From positions 1,178,001-1,242,000 of the forward strand of contig JAPFFF010000005.1 in the NCBI GenBank assembly GCA_039105265.1: 64,000 nucleotides of DNA, in the 5' to 3' direction. Positions 37,301 through 45,815 of the stretch are shown piece after piece; positions within the stretch are counted from its first letter, which is position 1, and the number at the start of each line of letters is the position of its first letter. The notes below the pieces were generated by a model. It was not told the origin of the DNA. It was given only the letters and a program-made list of their open reading frames with translations, and made no database searches. Source of the DNA: Tritrichomonas musculus (taxonomy: Eukaryota; Parabasalia; Tritrichomonadida; Tritrichomonadidae). The translations under genes and the position numbers were made by a program.

Positions 37301-38293
37301 CAGATCGACCTAAGCAAGTATGATTTTGATGACTTCGACGAGTCCCTCGCATCGAACATTCCAGAAGGTCTTCTTCAACTTCTGACGCACACGAAGGAGT
37401 CAATTGTTTTCAGGGCTCTTTGTGGTGTTTCTATAGCCAAATATCCTCAGAATGTCATCTCACGCGTCCTGATGGAATTGAAGCATTATTTGGACCTCTG
37501 CGTGGAGAAGGGACTCATCGCTGAAGGAAGCTACGTTCAGTGCATAATTGAGAACATCAAGGACGAAAGAAAAGAAAAATCTAAATTGAAAGATGACTCT
37601 ATTGAAAAAGTGGAAAAACGATTAAAAGAGGCTGAAAGTCAGTTCGAAAAGAGGAAGAATAATTGGGAAAACCAGAAGTCAATCATGCAGGTTGATAAAG
37701 AGCTGCAGAACGAAGATTTGGAGCTCAGATTCCAAGAGGAATCGATAAAATTGGACGAAGAATGGAACAGTGAAAAAATGCAGCAAAAGTTTAATAAACC
37801 GTCACCAACATTGATCGAAATGAGGCACAACGCAAGATCGTTGCTGGCTACTCATCGATTCGAGGAAGCCGCCCAAGTTGCAGAACAGATTGCAAAAAGA
37901 GAAGCTGTCGAAACCGAAGAGGCCGCAAGAAGAATGGCTCAGGCTTATCAGGCAGCTACAGCAAGATTGAGGGAAAAATTTGAATCAGAAAAAGTGGCAA
38001 TGGACGACCAATTTAGAACGAAATATTCAGCATTACTTAGAGCTGAGGAAACAAACTTAAGACCTCTTTCACAGAGAATCGAGAAGTATAGAAATATTAA
38101 GGAGGATCACGAAATGGCCCAGAAAAGAAGTAAGACAAGTTATGGTAGACCAAAATCAACTAGAAAACCAGTCCTGGTAACATCAAAGCATCAGCCAATC
38201 ATATTGGACGCAAAATTAAAGCTACCACCTTTGTCAAAGGTCGGTAATAAAGCACAATTTAGAGATACAAAATCTGCTCTTTCTGAATTCTAA
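34349..38293 (+). CDS. Giant Lys/Glu-rich repeat protein with conserved C-terminal coiled-coil domain
   Basis: A 1314-residue protein. Residues 1-350 are acidic and Ser/Asn-rich (likely disordered). Residues about 380-700 are almost purely Lys, Glu, Asn, Thr and Ser in tandem units such as NTEKTKKNKATKSEEKVE (18-21 residues). A larger duplication also shows: KKDKKAKKDENDKNKEEEK near 35533 and KKDKKVKKDENEQNKEEEK near 35794. Residues about 860-950 form an Arg/Glu-rich helix (RRKRIEAERRRKEEEEKLKR). The end (about 970-1314) is ordinary protein: MMQFAGVSPTIPVTKQID, then a helical region like the protein at 5319-6407 (IEMRHNARSLLATHRFEEAAQ). A microtubule- or actin-associated role is plausible but unproven. 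DNA from about 36540 on is markedly richer in GC than the repeat half. Confidence 0.8.
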   Translation: MSSDEDIPIEDISSSDKNDEEEPNNLNHTDNSQIDHNKLDSSLLSNKIDTLTKPSNDIKNHENLYKKQDDSLFATDSSDSNSSSEPKGEENKSISDHLSDSKCAASPYKNSDINLKNSNLDQKENSKLNLSVNKNIDNDENIFSKSSSGSDDESSEGDRRIITCKFDEEEPVVLDIVRKSIEQNTINFDSSEDEKDQKADNNEDEKLKIEAQKQESENEKIKTEIQENEGIIDKNQGKENDNQKQQEEIKENKDQEQENEDEEIQNQDYESVEIKNNVFDNILDIIENIGNSENANEKEEQIEKDENKEKDSFENTFGDDFVCSDFNTSLQRDELEGSFKKDEEESEKENKEEKANNDDKSIQKRDEESEKIETKEKSDKEKEESNDKSENSKEKAKKDKKAKKDENDKNKEEEKVKKRKQTKSDTNDEKKEEGKEKAKKSKTAKNDEKVECNENTEKTKKNKTAKNEDKVENNDTSENKEKVKKDKKVKKDENEQNKEEEKVKKGKQAKSDPSDEKEESKDKTKKSKTAKNEENAENTEKTKKNKATKSEEKVENAENTEKTKKNKTTKNEENTENTEKTKKNKATKSEEKVENAENTEKTKKNKAAKSEEKVENTENTEKTKKSKKDELDKNKEEIKNRSKQTKNDSISENKEKIKKNKDEENAKSDKDKNLTKNISEKVQPNDKKQTKKEGEEAKKNIKSNKASQNPKSSSNSEGIQNKANQEEFLPNTPRDNEQKVTPFNPDEFDEMGSDERTSSSSSSFNEDKRPLQLKPLSQLYSAHPEEESQGKSKKSKYTMDDDDLDVPVFSWMKKDKKEGSGQKKEVSKTAQPSNTRRKNSPSKLTHDHSNQGQNSMFVTQVTSDVKQVDEERRQRFLEDERRRKRIEAERRRKEEEEKLKRRLEEERIREYEEQKRLEEHEEKRRQQQQQLLIQQQQIIQEEEEKRKKAIKKPSLTATTGYNKKRMTYAMMQFAGVSPTIPVTKQIDLSKYDFDDFDESLASNIPEGLLQLLTHTKESIVFRALCGVSIAKYPQNVISRVLMELKHYLDLCVEKGLIAEGSYVQCIIENIKDERKEKSKLKDDSIEKVEKRLKEAESQFEKRKNNWENQKSIMQVDKELQNEDLELRFQEESIKLDEEWNSEKMQQKFNKPSPTLIEMRHNARSLLATHRFEEAAQVAEQIAKREAVETEEAARRMAQAYQAATARLREKFESEKVAMDDQFRTKYSALLRAEETNLRPLSQRIEKYRNIKEDHEMAQKRSKTSYGRPKSTRKPVLVTSKHQPIILDAKLKLPPLSKVGNKAQFRDTKSALSEF
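35520..36235 (+). repeat. Lys/Glu-coding tandem repeat array
   Basis: Purine-rich tandem repeats inside the gene at 34349-38293. Units of 54-63 bp built around GAAAATACAGAGAAAACAAA recur from about 35945 to 36235. An older duplication with an offset of about 260 bp precedes them. The opposite strand is stop-free over most of the array, which produces long spurious frames. Confidence 0.75.
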
Positions 38294-38373
38294 GAGATAG
38301 GGGAAAAAAATTATTGTTATGTAAATTTTAATTCTAAAATATTTCTTCTTTCTTTATATTTCTTTTCTTTATA

Positions 38374-39031
38374 TAGGTGGACTCGAACTTAATCTCCTAA
38401 AAAGTCGTAAATAGGATTTAAAGTCAAAAAGTTTATCTCAAAAAATCATTAATTTCATCTAATTCGTCATTAAAATATTCTATTCCCTAAAAAGTTTATC
38501 TCAAAAAGTCGCTCAATTTATAACTAACTAGAAAGGGTGTATTTTTTTAGTACAGTGCAGTAGCACAGAGAACTTTTTGTATGCATATATGGTCTAAATA
38601 AACTTTTTGAGAAATTGAAATTAATTATTTTTAAACCAAATAGCATGACCCCCCATTCATGCTTTTTTTATTCTTTTTAAATAATTTAAAAGTATTTGTT
38701 TTCTTATTTAATACTGATTTTAACCATTAAATCCTAAATTATATCAATGTAGGAAGCCCATCAAGCCATTTGATTATCTAAATCAACCATTTTTAAGAAT
38801 AAATATTAATCAAATAATAATCTCATTTTTGAAAATTTTCGATTATTTCGCGTTTAACATATTCTCTAAATGGCATAAATTAAGAAATCAATAAAAAATA
38901 CAAGGAACTTTTAATCTTTTCTATGTAAAATAAAGCTCGAAAAAATGGACGATTATTTTCTTCTGAAAAAGTTGCGTGTGTTATAAAGAATTCCTCAACT
39001 AGAAAAACATTTATACCAAAAAATCAAATTT
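38374..39031. mobile_element. Half copy of the palindromic element, interrupted by an insertion
   Basis: From 38374 the sequence TAGGTGGACTCGAACTTAAT, and on to about 38534, matches one arm of the full palindromic element at 41732-42074. After a foreign segment (38535-38996) it resumes at 38997-39031 with AACTAGAAAAACATTTATAC. The opposite arm is missing. The short direct repeat AACTAGAAA borders the foreign segment on both sides. Confidence 0.65.
38535..38996. mobile_element. 462-bp insertion with a 9-bp direct repeat
   Basis: AACTAGAAA at 38526-38534 is repeated at 38997-39005, exactly at the junctions of the interrupted palindromic element, so it looks like a 9-bp target duplication. The ends (GGGTGTATTT and …TTATAAAGAATTCCTC) are not obvious inverted repeats. 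No coding frame is seen. The family is unknown; 9 bp would suit a Mutator-like element. Confidence 0.5.
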
Positions 39032-39102
39032 TTTTCAATATTAAGATTAAGAAAAGAATACTTGAAATTAAGATTAAAAATTAAATTTTTACTTAAAATT
39101 GA

Positions 39103-39175
39103 GGTCTCATAGCTCAGTCGGTAGAGCGTTGTGCTGATAACGCAAAGGTCTAGGGTTCGAGTCCCTGTGGGACCA
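39103..39175 (+). tRNA. tRNA-Ile, anticodon GAT
   Basis: A 73-base cloverleaf without intron. Acceptor GGTCTCA pairs with TGGGACC, D-arm GCTC/GAGC, anticodon stem TTGTG/CGCAA with loop CTGATAA, and T-arm TAGGG-TTCGAGT-CCCTG. The anticodon GAT reads ATC (and ATT by wobble), giving isoleucine. In most eukaryotes the decoder of these codons is tRNA-Ile with AAT (inosine at the wobble base), so GAT is unusual. Box A and box B sequences are internal, and a T6 Pol III terminator follows at once (39176-39181). The CCA end is not encoded. Confidence 0.95.
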
Positions 39176-39181
39176 TTTTTT
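39176..39181 (+). terminator. Pol III terminator of tRNA-Ile
   Basis: Six T directly after the discriminator base of the tRNA gene. Confidence 0.75.
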
Positions 39182-39242
39182 CGTTTTTACTATTTTTTTT
39201 TTTTTTTTGTCATTTTTAAAATTAATTAATTTATAGTAAAAC

Positions 39243-41438
39243 ATGCTTGGACAATTAGTTTTTGATTTGGATGATGTCAAAATTTTAGATGAAATTGGTG
39301 ATGGAACATTTGGTAAGGTTTTTTTAGTTGAAGATAAAAATACAAAAACGAAATATGCAGCGAAAGTTAATAAAACAAACTGTGCTAAAACAATCGAACA
39401 AAAAACATTTATGACTGAAATAGATATATTTTCAAAAGTCAAGTATCCATCAATATTACAATTAATAGGTTATAACCTTCACAATTTCAACTCAGAACCA
39501 TATCCGACCGTTATTACAGAATATATGGCCAATGGTTCATTAGAAACCATTATTGATCGAGAAAATAATGGAGATTTGCCAATTGAGTGGTCCGATACGT
39601 CTAAATATATTGTATTACTTGGAATCTCTCTTGGAATGAACTATCTTCATTTAAACAACATAACGCACCGTGATTTAAAACCAGAGAACATACTTATTGA
39701 TGAACGTTTTTATCCACGAATCTGCGATTTTGGATTATCGAAAAATACAGAAGAGCAACTGAAAAAGGCATCCATGGAATCAACAATAGGCACACCATTT
39801 TACATGGCACCAGAAATACTCTTGCGCCACAAATATACATATAAAGTTGATGTTTACTCGTTTGCACTTATTGCTATTGAAATGATTACATCTAAACGTT
39901 CTCCTATTGATATAGGTCTGATTTCAGGCAAAGAAAATCAGGAATTCTTCGAAAAGTGCCTCTCGCCAGATCCAGAAGAACGACCAGATTTCTCACAAAT
40001 TTGTGAACTTTTAACGAGTTCCACATTCACGAGCATTTTCAATAACTTGGATTACGATGAAGTTGAATGCTACTTAGATGAATTCGAAACGGATCCAGAA
40101 GCACTTCTTGTTCATGGACTTCTACTTGCAAACAACAAAAGTGAAAAAAATAAAGAAACAATTGCTAATTACTACAAGATGGCAGCTGACAAAGGAAATT
40201 CCGATGCAATGAACAATTATGCATGCATGTTAGACGAAGGAGATGGAGTTCCAGTCGACAAATCAGAAGCTGCCCGTTACTACAAGATGGCAGCTGACAA
40301 AGGAAATTCCAAGGCAATGTTCAATTATGCATGCATGTTAGACAAAGGAGATGGAGTTCCAGTCGACAAATCAGAAGCTGCCCGTTACTACAAGATGGCA
40401 GCTGACAAAGGAGATTCCGATGCAATGAACAATTATGCATGCATGTTAGACGAAGGAGATGGAGTTCCAGTCGACAAATCAGAAGCTGCCCGTTACTACA
40501 AGATGGCAGCTGACAAAGGAGATTCCAAGGCAATGTTCAATTATGCATGCATGTTAGACAAAGGAGATGGAGTTCCAGTCGACAAATCAGAAGCTGCCCG
40601 TTACTACAAGATGGCAGCTGACAAAGGAGATTCCGATGCAATGAACAATTATGCATGCATGTTAGACAAAGGAGATGGAGTTCCAGTCGACAAATCAGAA
40701 GCTGCCCGTTACTACAAGATGGCAGCTGACAAAGGAGATTCCACTGCAATGTTCAATTATGCATGCATGTTAGACAAAGGAGATGGAGTTCCAGTCGACA
40801 AATCAGAAGCTGTCCGTTACTACAAGATGGCAGCTGACAAAGGAGATTCCAAGGCAATGTTCAATTATGCATGCATGTTAGACAAAGGAGATGGAGTTCC
40901 AGTCGACAAATCAGAAGCTGTCCGTTACTACAAGATGGCAGCTGACAAAGGAAATTCCGATGCAATGAACAATTATGCATGCATGTTAGACGAAGGAGAT
41001 GGAGTTCCAGTCGACAAATCAGAAGCTGTCCGTTACTACAAGATGGCAGCTGACAAAGGAAATTCCGATGCAATGAACAATTATGCATACATGCTATACG
41101 AAGGAGATGGAGTTCCAGTCGACAAATCAGAAGCTGTCCGTTACTACAAGATGGCAGCTGACAAAGGAGATTCCACTGCAATGAACAATTATGCATACAT
41201 GCTATACGAAGGAGATGGAGTTCCAGTCGACAAATCAGAAGCTGTCCGTTACTACAAGATGGCAGCTGACAAAGGAAATTCCACTGCAATGAACAATTAT
41301 GCACGCATGTTAGACGAAGAAGGTGGAGTTCCAGTCGACAAATCAGAAGCTGCCCGTTACTACAAGATGGCAGCTGACAAAGGAAATTCCACTGCAATGA
41401 ATGCACTTGAAAGCACCAAAGGCTGCTTTATATTTTAA
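39243..41438 (+). CDS. TKL-like protein kinase fused to Sel1 repeats
   Basis: A 731-residue protein. Residues about 10-265 are a kinase domain with glycine loop IGDGTFGKV (18-26), Lys41 (AAKVN), catalytic HRDLKPENI (142-150), DFG (162-164) and GTPFYMAPE. After a linker come twelve Sel1-like repeats of 36 residues (last one partial), each reading close to YYKMAADKG…MLDEGDGVPVDKSEAAR. They occupy about 309-725. The repeats are nearly identical at both protein and DNA level, varying mainly at a few positions (N/D, D/K/T, NN/FN, DE/DK). Sel1 arrays form helical scaffolds that bind partners. The kinase-Sel1 fusion is common in trichomonads. The start codon lies 62 bases after the tRNA T-run. Confidence 0.92.
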   Translation: MLGQLVFDLDDVKILDEIGDGTFGKVFLVEDKNTKTKYAAKVNKTNCAKTIEQKTFMTEIDIFSKVKYPSILQLIGYNLHNFNSEPYPTVITEYMANGSLETIIDRENNGDLPIEWSDTSKYIVLLGISLGMNYLHLNNITHRDLKPENILIDERFYPRICDFGLSKNTEEQLKKASMESTIGTPFYMAPEILLRHKYTYKVDVYSFALIAIEMITSKRSPIDIGLISGKENQEFFEKCLSPDPEERPDFSQICELLTSSTFTSIFNNLDYDEVECYLDEFETDPEALLVHGLLLANNKSEKNKETIANYYKMAADKGNSDAMNNYACMLDEGDGVPVDKSEAARYYKMAADKGNSKAMFNYACMLDKGDGVPVDKSEAARYYKMAADKGDSDAMNNYACMLDEGDGVPVDKSEAARYYKMAADKGDSKAMFNYACMLDKGDGVPVDKSEAARYYKMAADKGDSDAMNNYACMLDKGDGVPVDKSEAARYYKMAADKGDSTAMFNYACMLDKGDGVPVDKSEAVRYYKMAADKGDSKAMFNYACMLDKGDGVPVDKSEAVRYYKMAADKGNSDAMNNYACMLDEGDGVPVDKSEAVRYYKMAADKGNSDAMNNYAYMLYEGDGVPVDKSEAVRYYKMAADKGDSTAMNNYAYMLYEGDGVPVDKSEAVRYYKMAADKGNSTAMNNYARMLDEEGGVPVDKSEAARYYKMAADKGNSTAMNALESTKGCFIF
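40168..41415 (+). repeat. 108-bp tandem repeat coding Sel1 units
   Basis: About eleven complete units of exactly 108 bp and one partial unit. Long identical blocks (for example GAGTTCCAGTCGACAAATCA) recur in every unit. The near identity implies recent expansion or gene conversion, unlike the diverged Sel1 units of the related gene at 60003. Confidence 0.9.
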
Positions 41439-41731
41439 GAATAGATGAAAAAAGGATTGGCAGATGAATTTTGCCTGATTTTCTGTAAACATGAAATTTA
41501 TTATGAGGAGTATAATATATCATATTTTTATCAAAATTTAATCCTTCAATTTTGAGAAATTGATACTCCAATTAATTATAAAAAATAAAATAAAAGTTAT
41601 GCAACTAGCTTATATCATGAAATCTAGATAATAATTTTTGAATATTGTCACCTCATTTTTTCGATAAATATTAGAGATACACACTCTATTTGTATATAAT
41701 AATTCTCCTCATTTATATCTATATAGATATA

Positions 41732-42074
41732 TAGGTGGACTCGAACTTGATCTCCTAAAAAGTCGTAAATAGGACTTAAAGTCTAAAAAGTTTATCTCAA
41801 AAAATCTCAAAAAATTATTATGCTGTCTTGTTCTAGAATCACGATATTTTTTGGCTAAGCCATAATAATTTGATTTTTTGGTATAAATGTTTTTCTAGTC
41901 AGTTATAAATTGAGAGACTTTTTGAGATAAACTTTTGAGGGAATAGAATATTTTAATGACGAATTAGATGAAATTTTTTAGACTTTAATTCAATTTAATG
42001 ATTTTTTGAGATAAACTTTTTAGACTTTAAGTCCTATTTACGACTTTTTAGGAGATCAAGTTCGAGTCCACCTA
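41732..42074. mobile_element. 343-bp palindromic element with T-arm-like ends
   Basis: Almost perfect inverted repeats of at least 65 bp begin TAGGTGGACTCGAAC at 41732 and end GTTCGAGTCCACCTA at 42074. The phrase TTTTTGAGATAAACTTTT and its complement recur inside both arms. The central part has another smaller inverted pair (TTATTATG / CATAATAA). No coding frame is seen. The outermost GTTCGAGTCC resembles a tRNA T-arm or box B. A damaged relative lies at 38374-39031. TA bounds both ends. It is best called a non-autonomous palindromic MITE. Confidence 0.75.
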
Positions 42075-42404
42075 TATATAAAAATTATTATTTATTGTTT
42101 TCATCTATTCTATATTTTAACAAGAGGCGTCTCTCTTTTGTAAATCCTATTATCTTTTTGGCATGAGTGCACTGCTTTTGGTAGAATCAGAAGTTACAAG
42201 TTGCACAAATAAAGGTACTAAACATTTAGATGAAAAAAATGATAATTCTTTTTTAACTAATATACAATAGATTCATTTGATGAAAAAACTGCCAATTATC
42301 TTTTACAATCCAATATAACTCATTAGTTAAAAACAATGGCGTTAAATAAATATCAGCATTTAATGAATTACGCTATTTTAATAAATAAACAGCAACAACA
42401 ATAT
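42075..42404. other. Spacer after the palindromic element
   Basis: AT-rich. No gene seen. Confidence 0.45.
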
Positions 42405-45050
42405 TTAACAAACAGTTATCTTCGAATTATGTAATGTAAAAATTGACAATTCTTCGTAATAGTGAAAAGATTTAAGGTCAATATAAACATCAGTTGCCGT
42501 TGGTAAAGAGAGCAAAAAGATGCCATTTTCACCATTAAGGAAGTTGATTAGCAAATCGTTGCCATACAGCTCGACGACTTTCAATTTGCTACAAAAATCA
42601 AGCGAATTTTGGCAAATACTGACATTTCTGGCAGGAATCAGAAGGCTTTCAATTTGTGTATTAGCGAAAGCATACTCGCCAATTTTAATTTTTTGGTCAC
42701 TTTCTTCAAAAAAGATATTTTTAAGATCAAGACAATAATTAAAAGCGAAATCCTGAATTTCCACGACACTTTTTGGTACAAGAAAGTCTTTAAATTGGCA
42801 ATTTGAAAGAGCAGAAGAACTTATAAATTTGAGAGGAAAGTGAATATTCACTTTTTTTACATTTCTGCATACAAAAGTTAAAGTGTCAAAAATATTATCA
42901 TTCAAATCAGATTTGCCAACGATCATTTTTTTCTCAAAATCAAGATATGAGAAATTTTTATTTTCAGAGGATAAAATTATTTGATTCAATTTTTCTGTGT
43001 TTGAACACCAGTTATTTCTGAGCTCTTTAATTTTTGAAGGAATTGAAATAACTTCAACTGAAGAAGAACTAAATAAATCCTCACTAAAATACTCAAGTTT
43101 TGAATTTGGATGAAATTCCACTTTTCGAAGTCTTTCACATAATGAAAAAACTCCCTTACCAATATAATTAACGGTCTCCGGCACAAAAAGTTCAACAATT
43201 AATGATTGACTAAATGTGTAACCACAAATTGTTGTCAATTTAGACTCTTTAGAAAAGTTGATTGTTTGCAAAATGCCACAATGAGCAAAAGTGAAAGATT
43301 TTATTTTTTCAATACATGAGGGAAGTTGAACTACTTCACTTTCGTCGAAAAAATAAATGATCTCAGAATTTGTTTTATCAATCAGCATTTGATGATGATA
43401 ATAATAATATCTATTAAATGACGAAATTTCAATTTCTTTTAATTTTGGCATTTTAGCAAAAGTATTTTGATACAATTTTTCCACTTTTTGAGGGATAATT
43501 ATTTTTTCAATTGATGTATTACAAAAGCAATTGTTTCCAATCGATTTTAACTCCGAATCATTCAAAAATTCAATAGAACGCAATAACCAACAATTGGCAA
43601 AACATAATGAGCCAATCGAAGTAACAGACGAAGGAATTCTGATTGTCTCAATCATCGTACAATTAAAAGAATTTGTCCCTAGTTTTTCCAATTTTGAATC
43701 ATCAGAAAAAGTGACACTTGTCAAATCAAAACAGTCCTCAAAAGCATGGCTACTTACGTACTTGATCGAGGAAGGAATGACAACTCTTTTGACGTCCCGA
43801 CATGAAAATACAATACAATCAAAAGTGTCACTTTTTTCACTCAATTTTCCAACGATAATTTTCTGTTCTTCATCGAGAAAAGTGAAGTGTTTATTCAATG
43901 GTGAAAGTGAAACATGTATCAGTGAGTCAACGTTGTTGCACCATCCTTCCTCAAGTCTCGTGACAGTGTCAGGAATAGTTAACGATGTGATTTTTGAGCA
44001 AAAAAAGCAGTTTTGACAAAATGATGTGATTTTTGAGTTCTTTGAAAAATTGACTTCTTTCAAATTCTTACAAAAATTGAATGCAGCCGGTTTTATTTCT
44101 TCAACATTTGAAGGAAGAGTGATCGTCTCAATTAACAGTCCTTGAAATGCTTTTTCTCCAATTTTTCTCAATTTTGAATCCTCTGAAAATTCCACTTTTT
44201 GAATACTTTTGCATGAAATAAAAGAAAATGAACTGATGTATTCAATCGACGATGGAATGACGATAGATTTGTTCTGACTCTTTGTAAAGATTAAAGTATC
44301 GTAATTATCTTTAGTTGGATCTGATTTACCAAGTAAAAATTGGCCATCATCTGTATATTTAAAAAAACAATTTTCTGAGGAAATTGAAAATTGAAAGGAA
44401 TTTGAATGATTATTAAAAATAAAACTATCTTTCAGCTTTTTAACAGTCCTGGGAATATAAAAATGAGTTACTGATGATAAATTAAGCGCTCCTTTACCAA
44501 TGATTTCTAATTGAGAATCGCCTTCGTATTCAAAACATTTAATACGACATTCTGAAAAAGCATATGAAGAAATATATTTGATTGTTGATGGAATTTTAAG
44601 TCGATCGATATCTCGACAACCAAAAACAAGCGTATCAAAATTATCTTCATTTGGATTAGATTTGCCTACAACTATTTTTTGATTATCGTCGAGATATTTG
44701 TAACTATTGTTGTTTGGTGAAAGAAAAATGTCGTTTAAGTATAATGCAAAACGGCACCAGCCTTCTTCTAGTTTTTCGAGACTAGGTGGTATGGAGATAG
44801 ATTTGATAGAGCTATGATAAAAAGCATTTTCTCCAATAGAGCGTATTTCTGAATTTTCATCAAAATTTATCGAAACAATTTCTTCATTATTTTCAAAAGA
44901 ATTTTTTTGAATGCTCGTTATTATATAATCATTCGATTCATAATTAATAGATTTTGGAATAAAAATATCTCCTTTGGCGTAAGGAGAATTAATAATTTGA
45001 GCTGTAAAGTCATTTTCGTTTAATAGAAATTTTAATCCATTTTTTTCCAT
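42405..45050 (-). CDS. BspA-like leucine-rich repeat protein
   Basis: An 881-residue LRR_5 (BspA/TpLRR) protein. Units of about 23 residues with the pattern LxxIGxxAFxxCxxLxxIxIPSSV recur throughout. On top of this, a larger module is repeated about five times: a stretch like QKIVVGKSNPNEDNFDTLVF, then CRDIxRLxIPSSIKYISSxAF. It is seen near residues 130, 235, 400, 550 and 700. BspA-like proteins form one of the largest trichomonad families; surface members bind host or bacterial ligands. Here neither a signal peptide nor a C-terminal membrane helix is visible, so surface location is not supported by the sequence. The start ATG follows TCAATGAAAACC. The coding sequence is intact. Confidence 0.9.
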   Translation of the reverse strand: MEKNGLKFLLNENDFTAQIINSPYAKGDIFIPKSINYESNDYIITSIQKNSFENNEEIVSINFDENSEIRSIGENAFYHSSIKSISIPPSLEKLEEGWCRFALYLNDIFLSPNNNSYKYLDDNQKIVVGKSNPNEDNFDTLVFGCRDIDRLKIPSTIKYISSYAFSECRIKCFEYEGDSQLEIIGKGALNLSSVTHFYIPRTVKKLKDSFIFNNHSNSFQFSISSENCFFKYTDDGQFLLGKSDPTKDNYDTLIFTKSQNKSIVIPSSIEYISSFSFISCKSIQKVEFSEDSKLRKIGEKAFQGLLIETITLPSNVEEIKPAAFNFCKNLKEVNFSKNSKITSFCQNCFFCSKITSLTIPDTVTRLEEGWCNNVDSLIHVSLSPLNKHFTFLDEEQKIIVGKLSEKSDTFDCIVFSCRDVKRVVIPSSIKYVSSHAFEDCFDLTSVTFSDDSKLEKLGTNSFNCTMIETIRIPSSVTSIGSLCFANCWLLRSIEFLNDSELKSIGNNCFCNTSIEKIIIPQKVEKLYQNTFAKMPKLKEIEISSFNRYYYYHHQMLIDKTNSEIIYFFDESEVVQLPSCIEKIKSFTFAHCGILQTINFSKESKLTTICGYTFSQSLIVELFVPETVNYIGKGVFSLCERLRKVEFHPNSKLEYFSEDLFSSSSVEVISIPSKIKELRNNWCSNTEKLNQIILSSENKNFSYLDFEKKMIVGKSDLNDNIFDTLTFVCRNVKKVNIHFPLKFISSSALSNCQFKDFLVPKSVVEIQDFAFNYCLDLKNIFFEESDQKIKIGEYAFANTQIESLLIPARNVSICQNSLDFCSKLKVVELYGNDLLINFLNGENGIFLLSLPTATDVYIDLKSFHYYEELSIFTLHNSKITVC

Positions 45051-45815
45051 TGGTTTTCATTGATTTGAAAAAAGTTTCATCCAACCTTTCAATTTTAAAA
45101 AAAATTTTATCTGCTAAATTTTCTGTTACAGGAATAGATTTATATTAAAAAAATCTTTAATTCTTTTTTAATGCATTATTATAAAAAGACACTGAAAATA
45201 TAATGTATCATCAATGATTCTTATATTTATTCCCTAATCTTTATTTGTTTTAATTTCTGTAGACCAAATATGAAACTTTATGTAAAAACAAAAACAAGAA
45301 AGGCATAATAAAATAAAATAAAATTGAAATTTTAAAATATTTATTAATAGACAATGAAAATGAAGAAAGACATTGATTAAAGTAAGATGTTGCAATCAGT
45401 ATCTGGACACAGCATTTTTAACAAGTGAAAAGGATGGAAATTTGAAATATGAGCAAGATTTAATTAGCAATCTTGAAATTTTTGCATTATTTTCATTATT
45501 TTTGATCAATCTAACTTTATCGATTTGAAGTTCATTTTCATTCTTAGAGAGAATCATTTATATTCTTGTAATATTATTTGAAAATATTATTTTATAAATA
45601 TGAAATAGCAGAAATGTTTTTGCACAATATCACAATCTTTTTTTTCGAATTTAATTAAAATCTTTTCTCTATAATATTAATTTAAAGTTGACGATAAATA
45701 TCTAAATATGGTCAATTTTTTGAGAAAAAAATTAATATAATTGAAAAGACTTTGTCGGTTTTTTCTGTTTTATCTTTCAATAGAAGTAAAATTTTTTCTA
45801 TTCAAAATATAAAAA
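45051..45815. other. Divergent intergenic region
   Basis: About 760 bp, AT-rich, between the BspA-like gene (minus) and the TTLL gene (plus). No RNA gene or repeat recognised. Confidence 0.5.

Noticed and set aside
40321-41406. Minus-strand Leu/Cys-rich repeat frames
   Set aside because: Antisense of the Sel1 repeat DNA.
43531-44016. Plus-strand frame of 161 codons inside the BspA-like gene
   Set aside because: Antisense to intact LRR coding sequence; no promoter motif and no family match.
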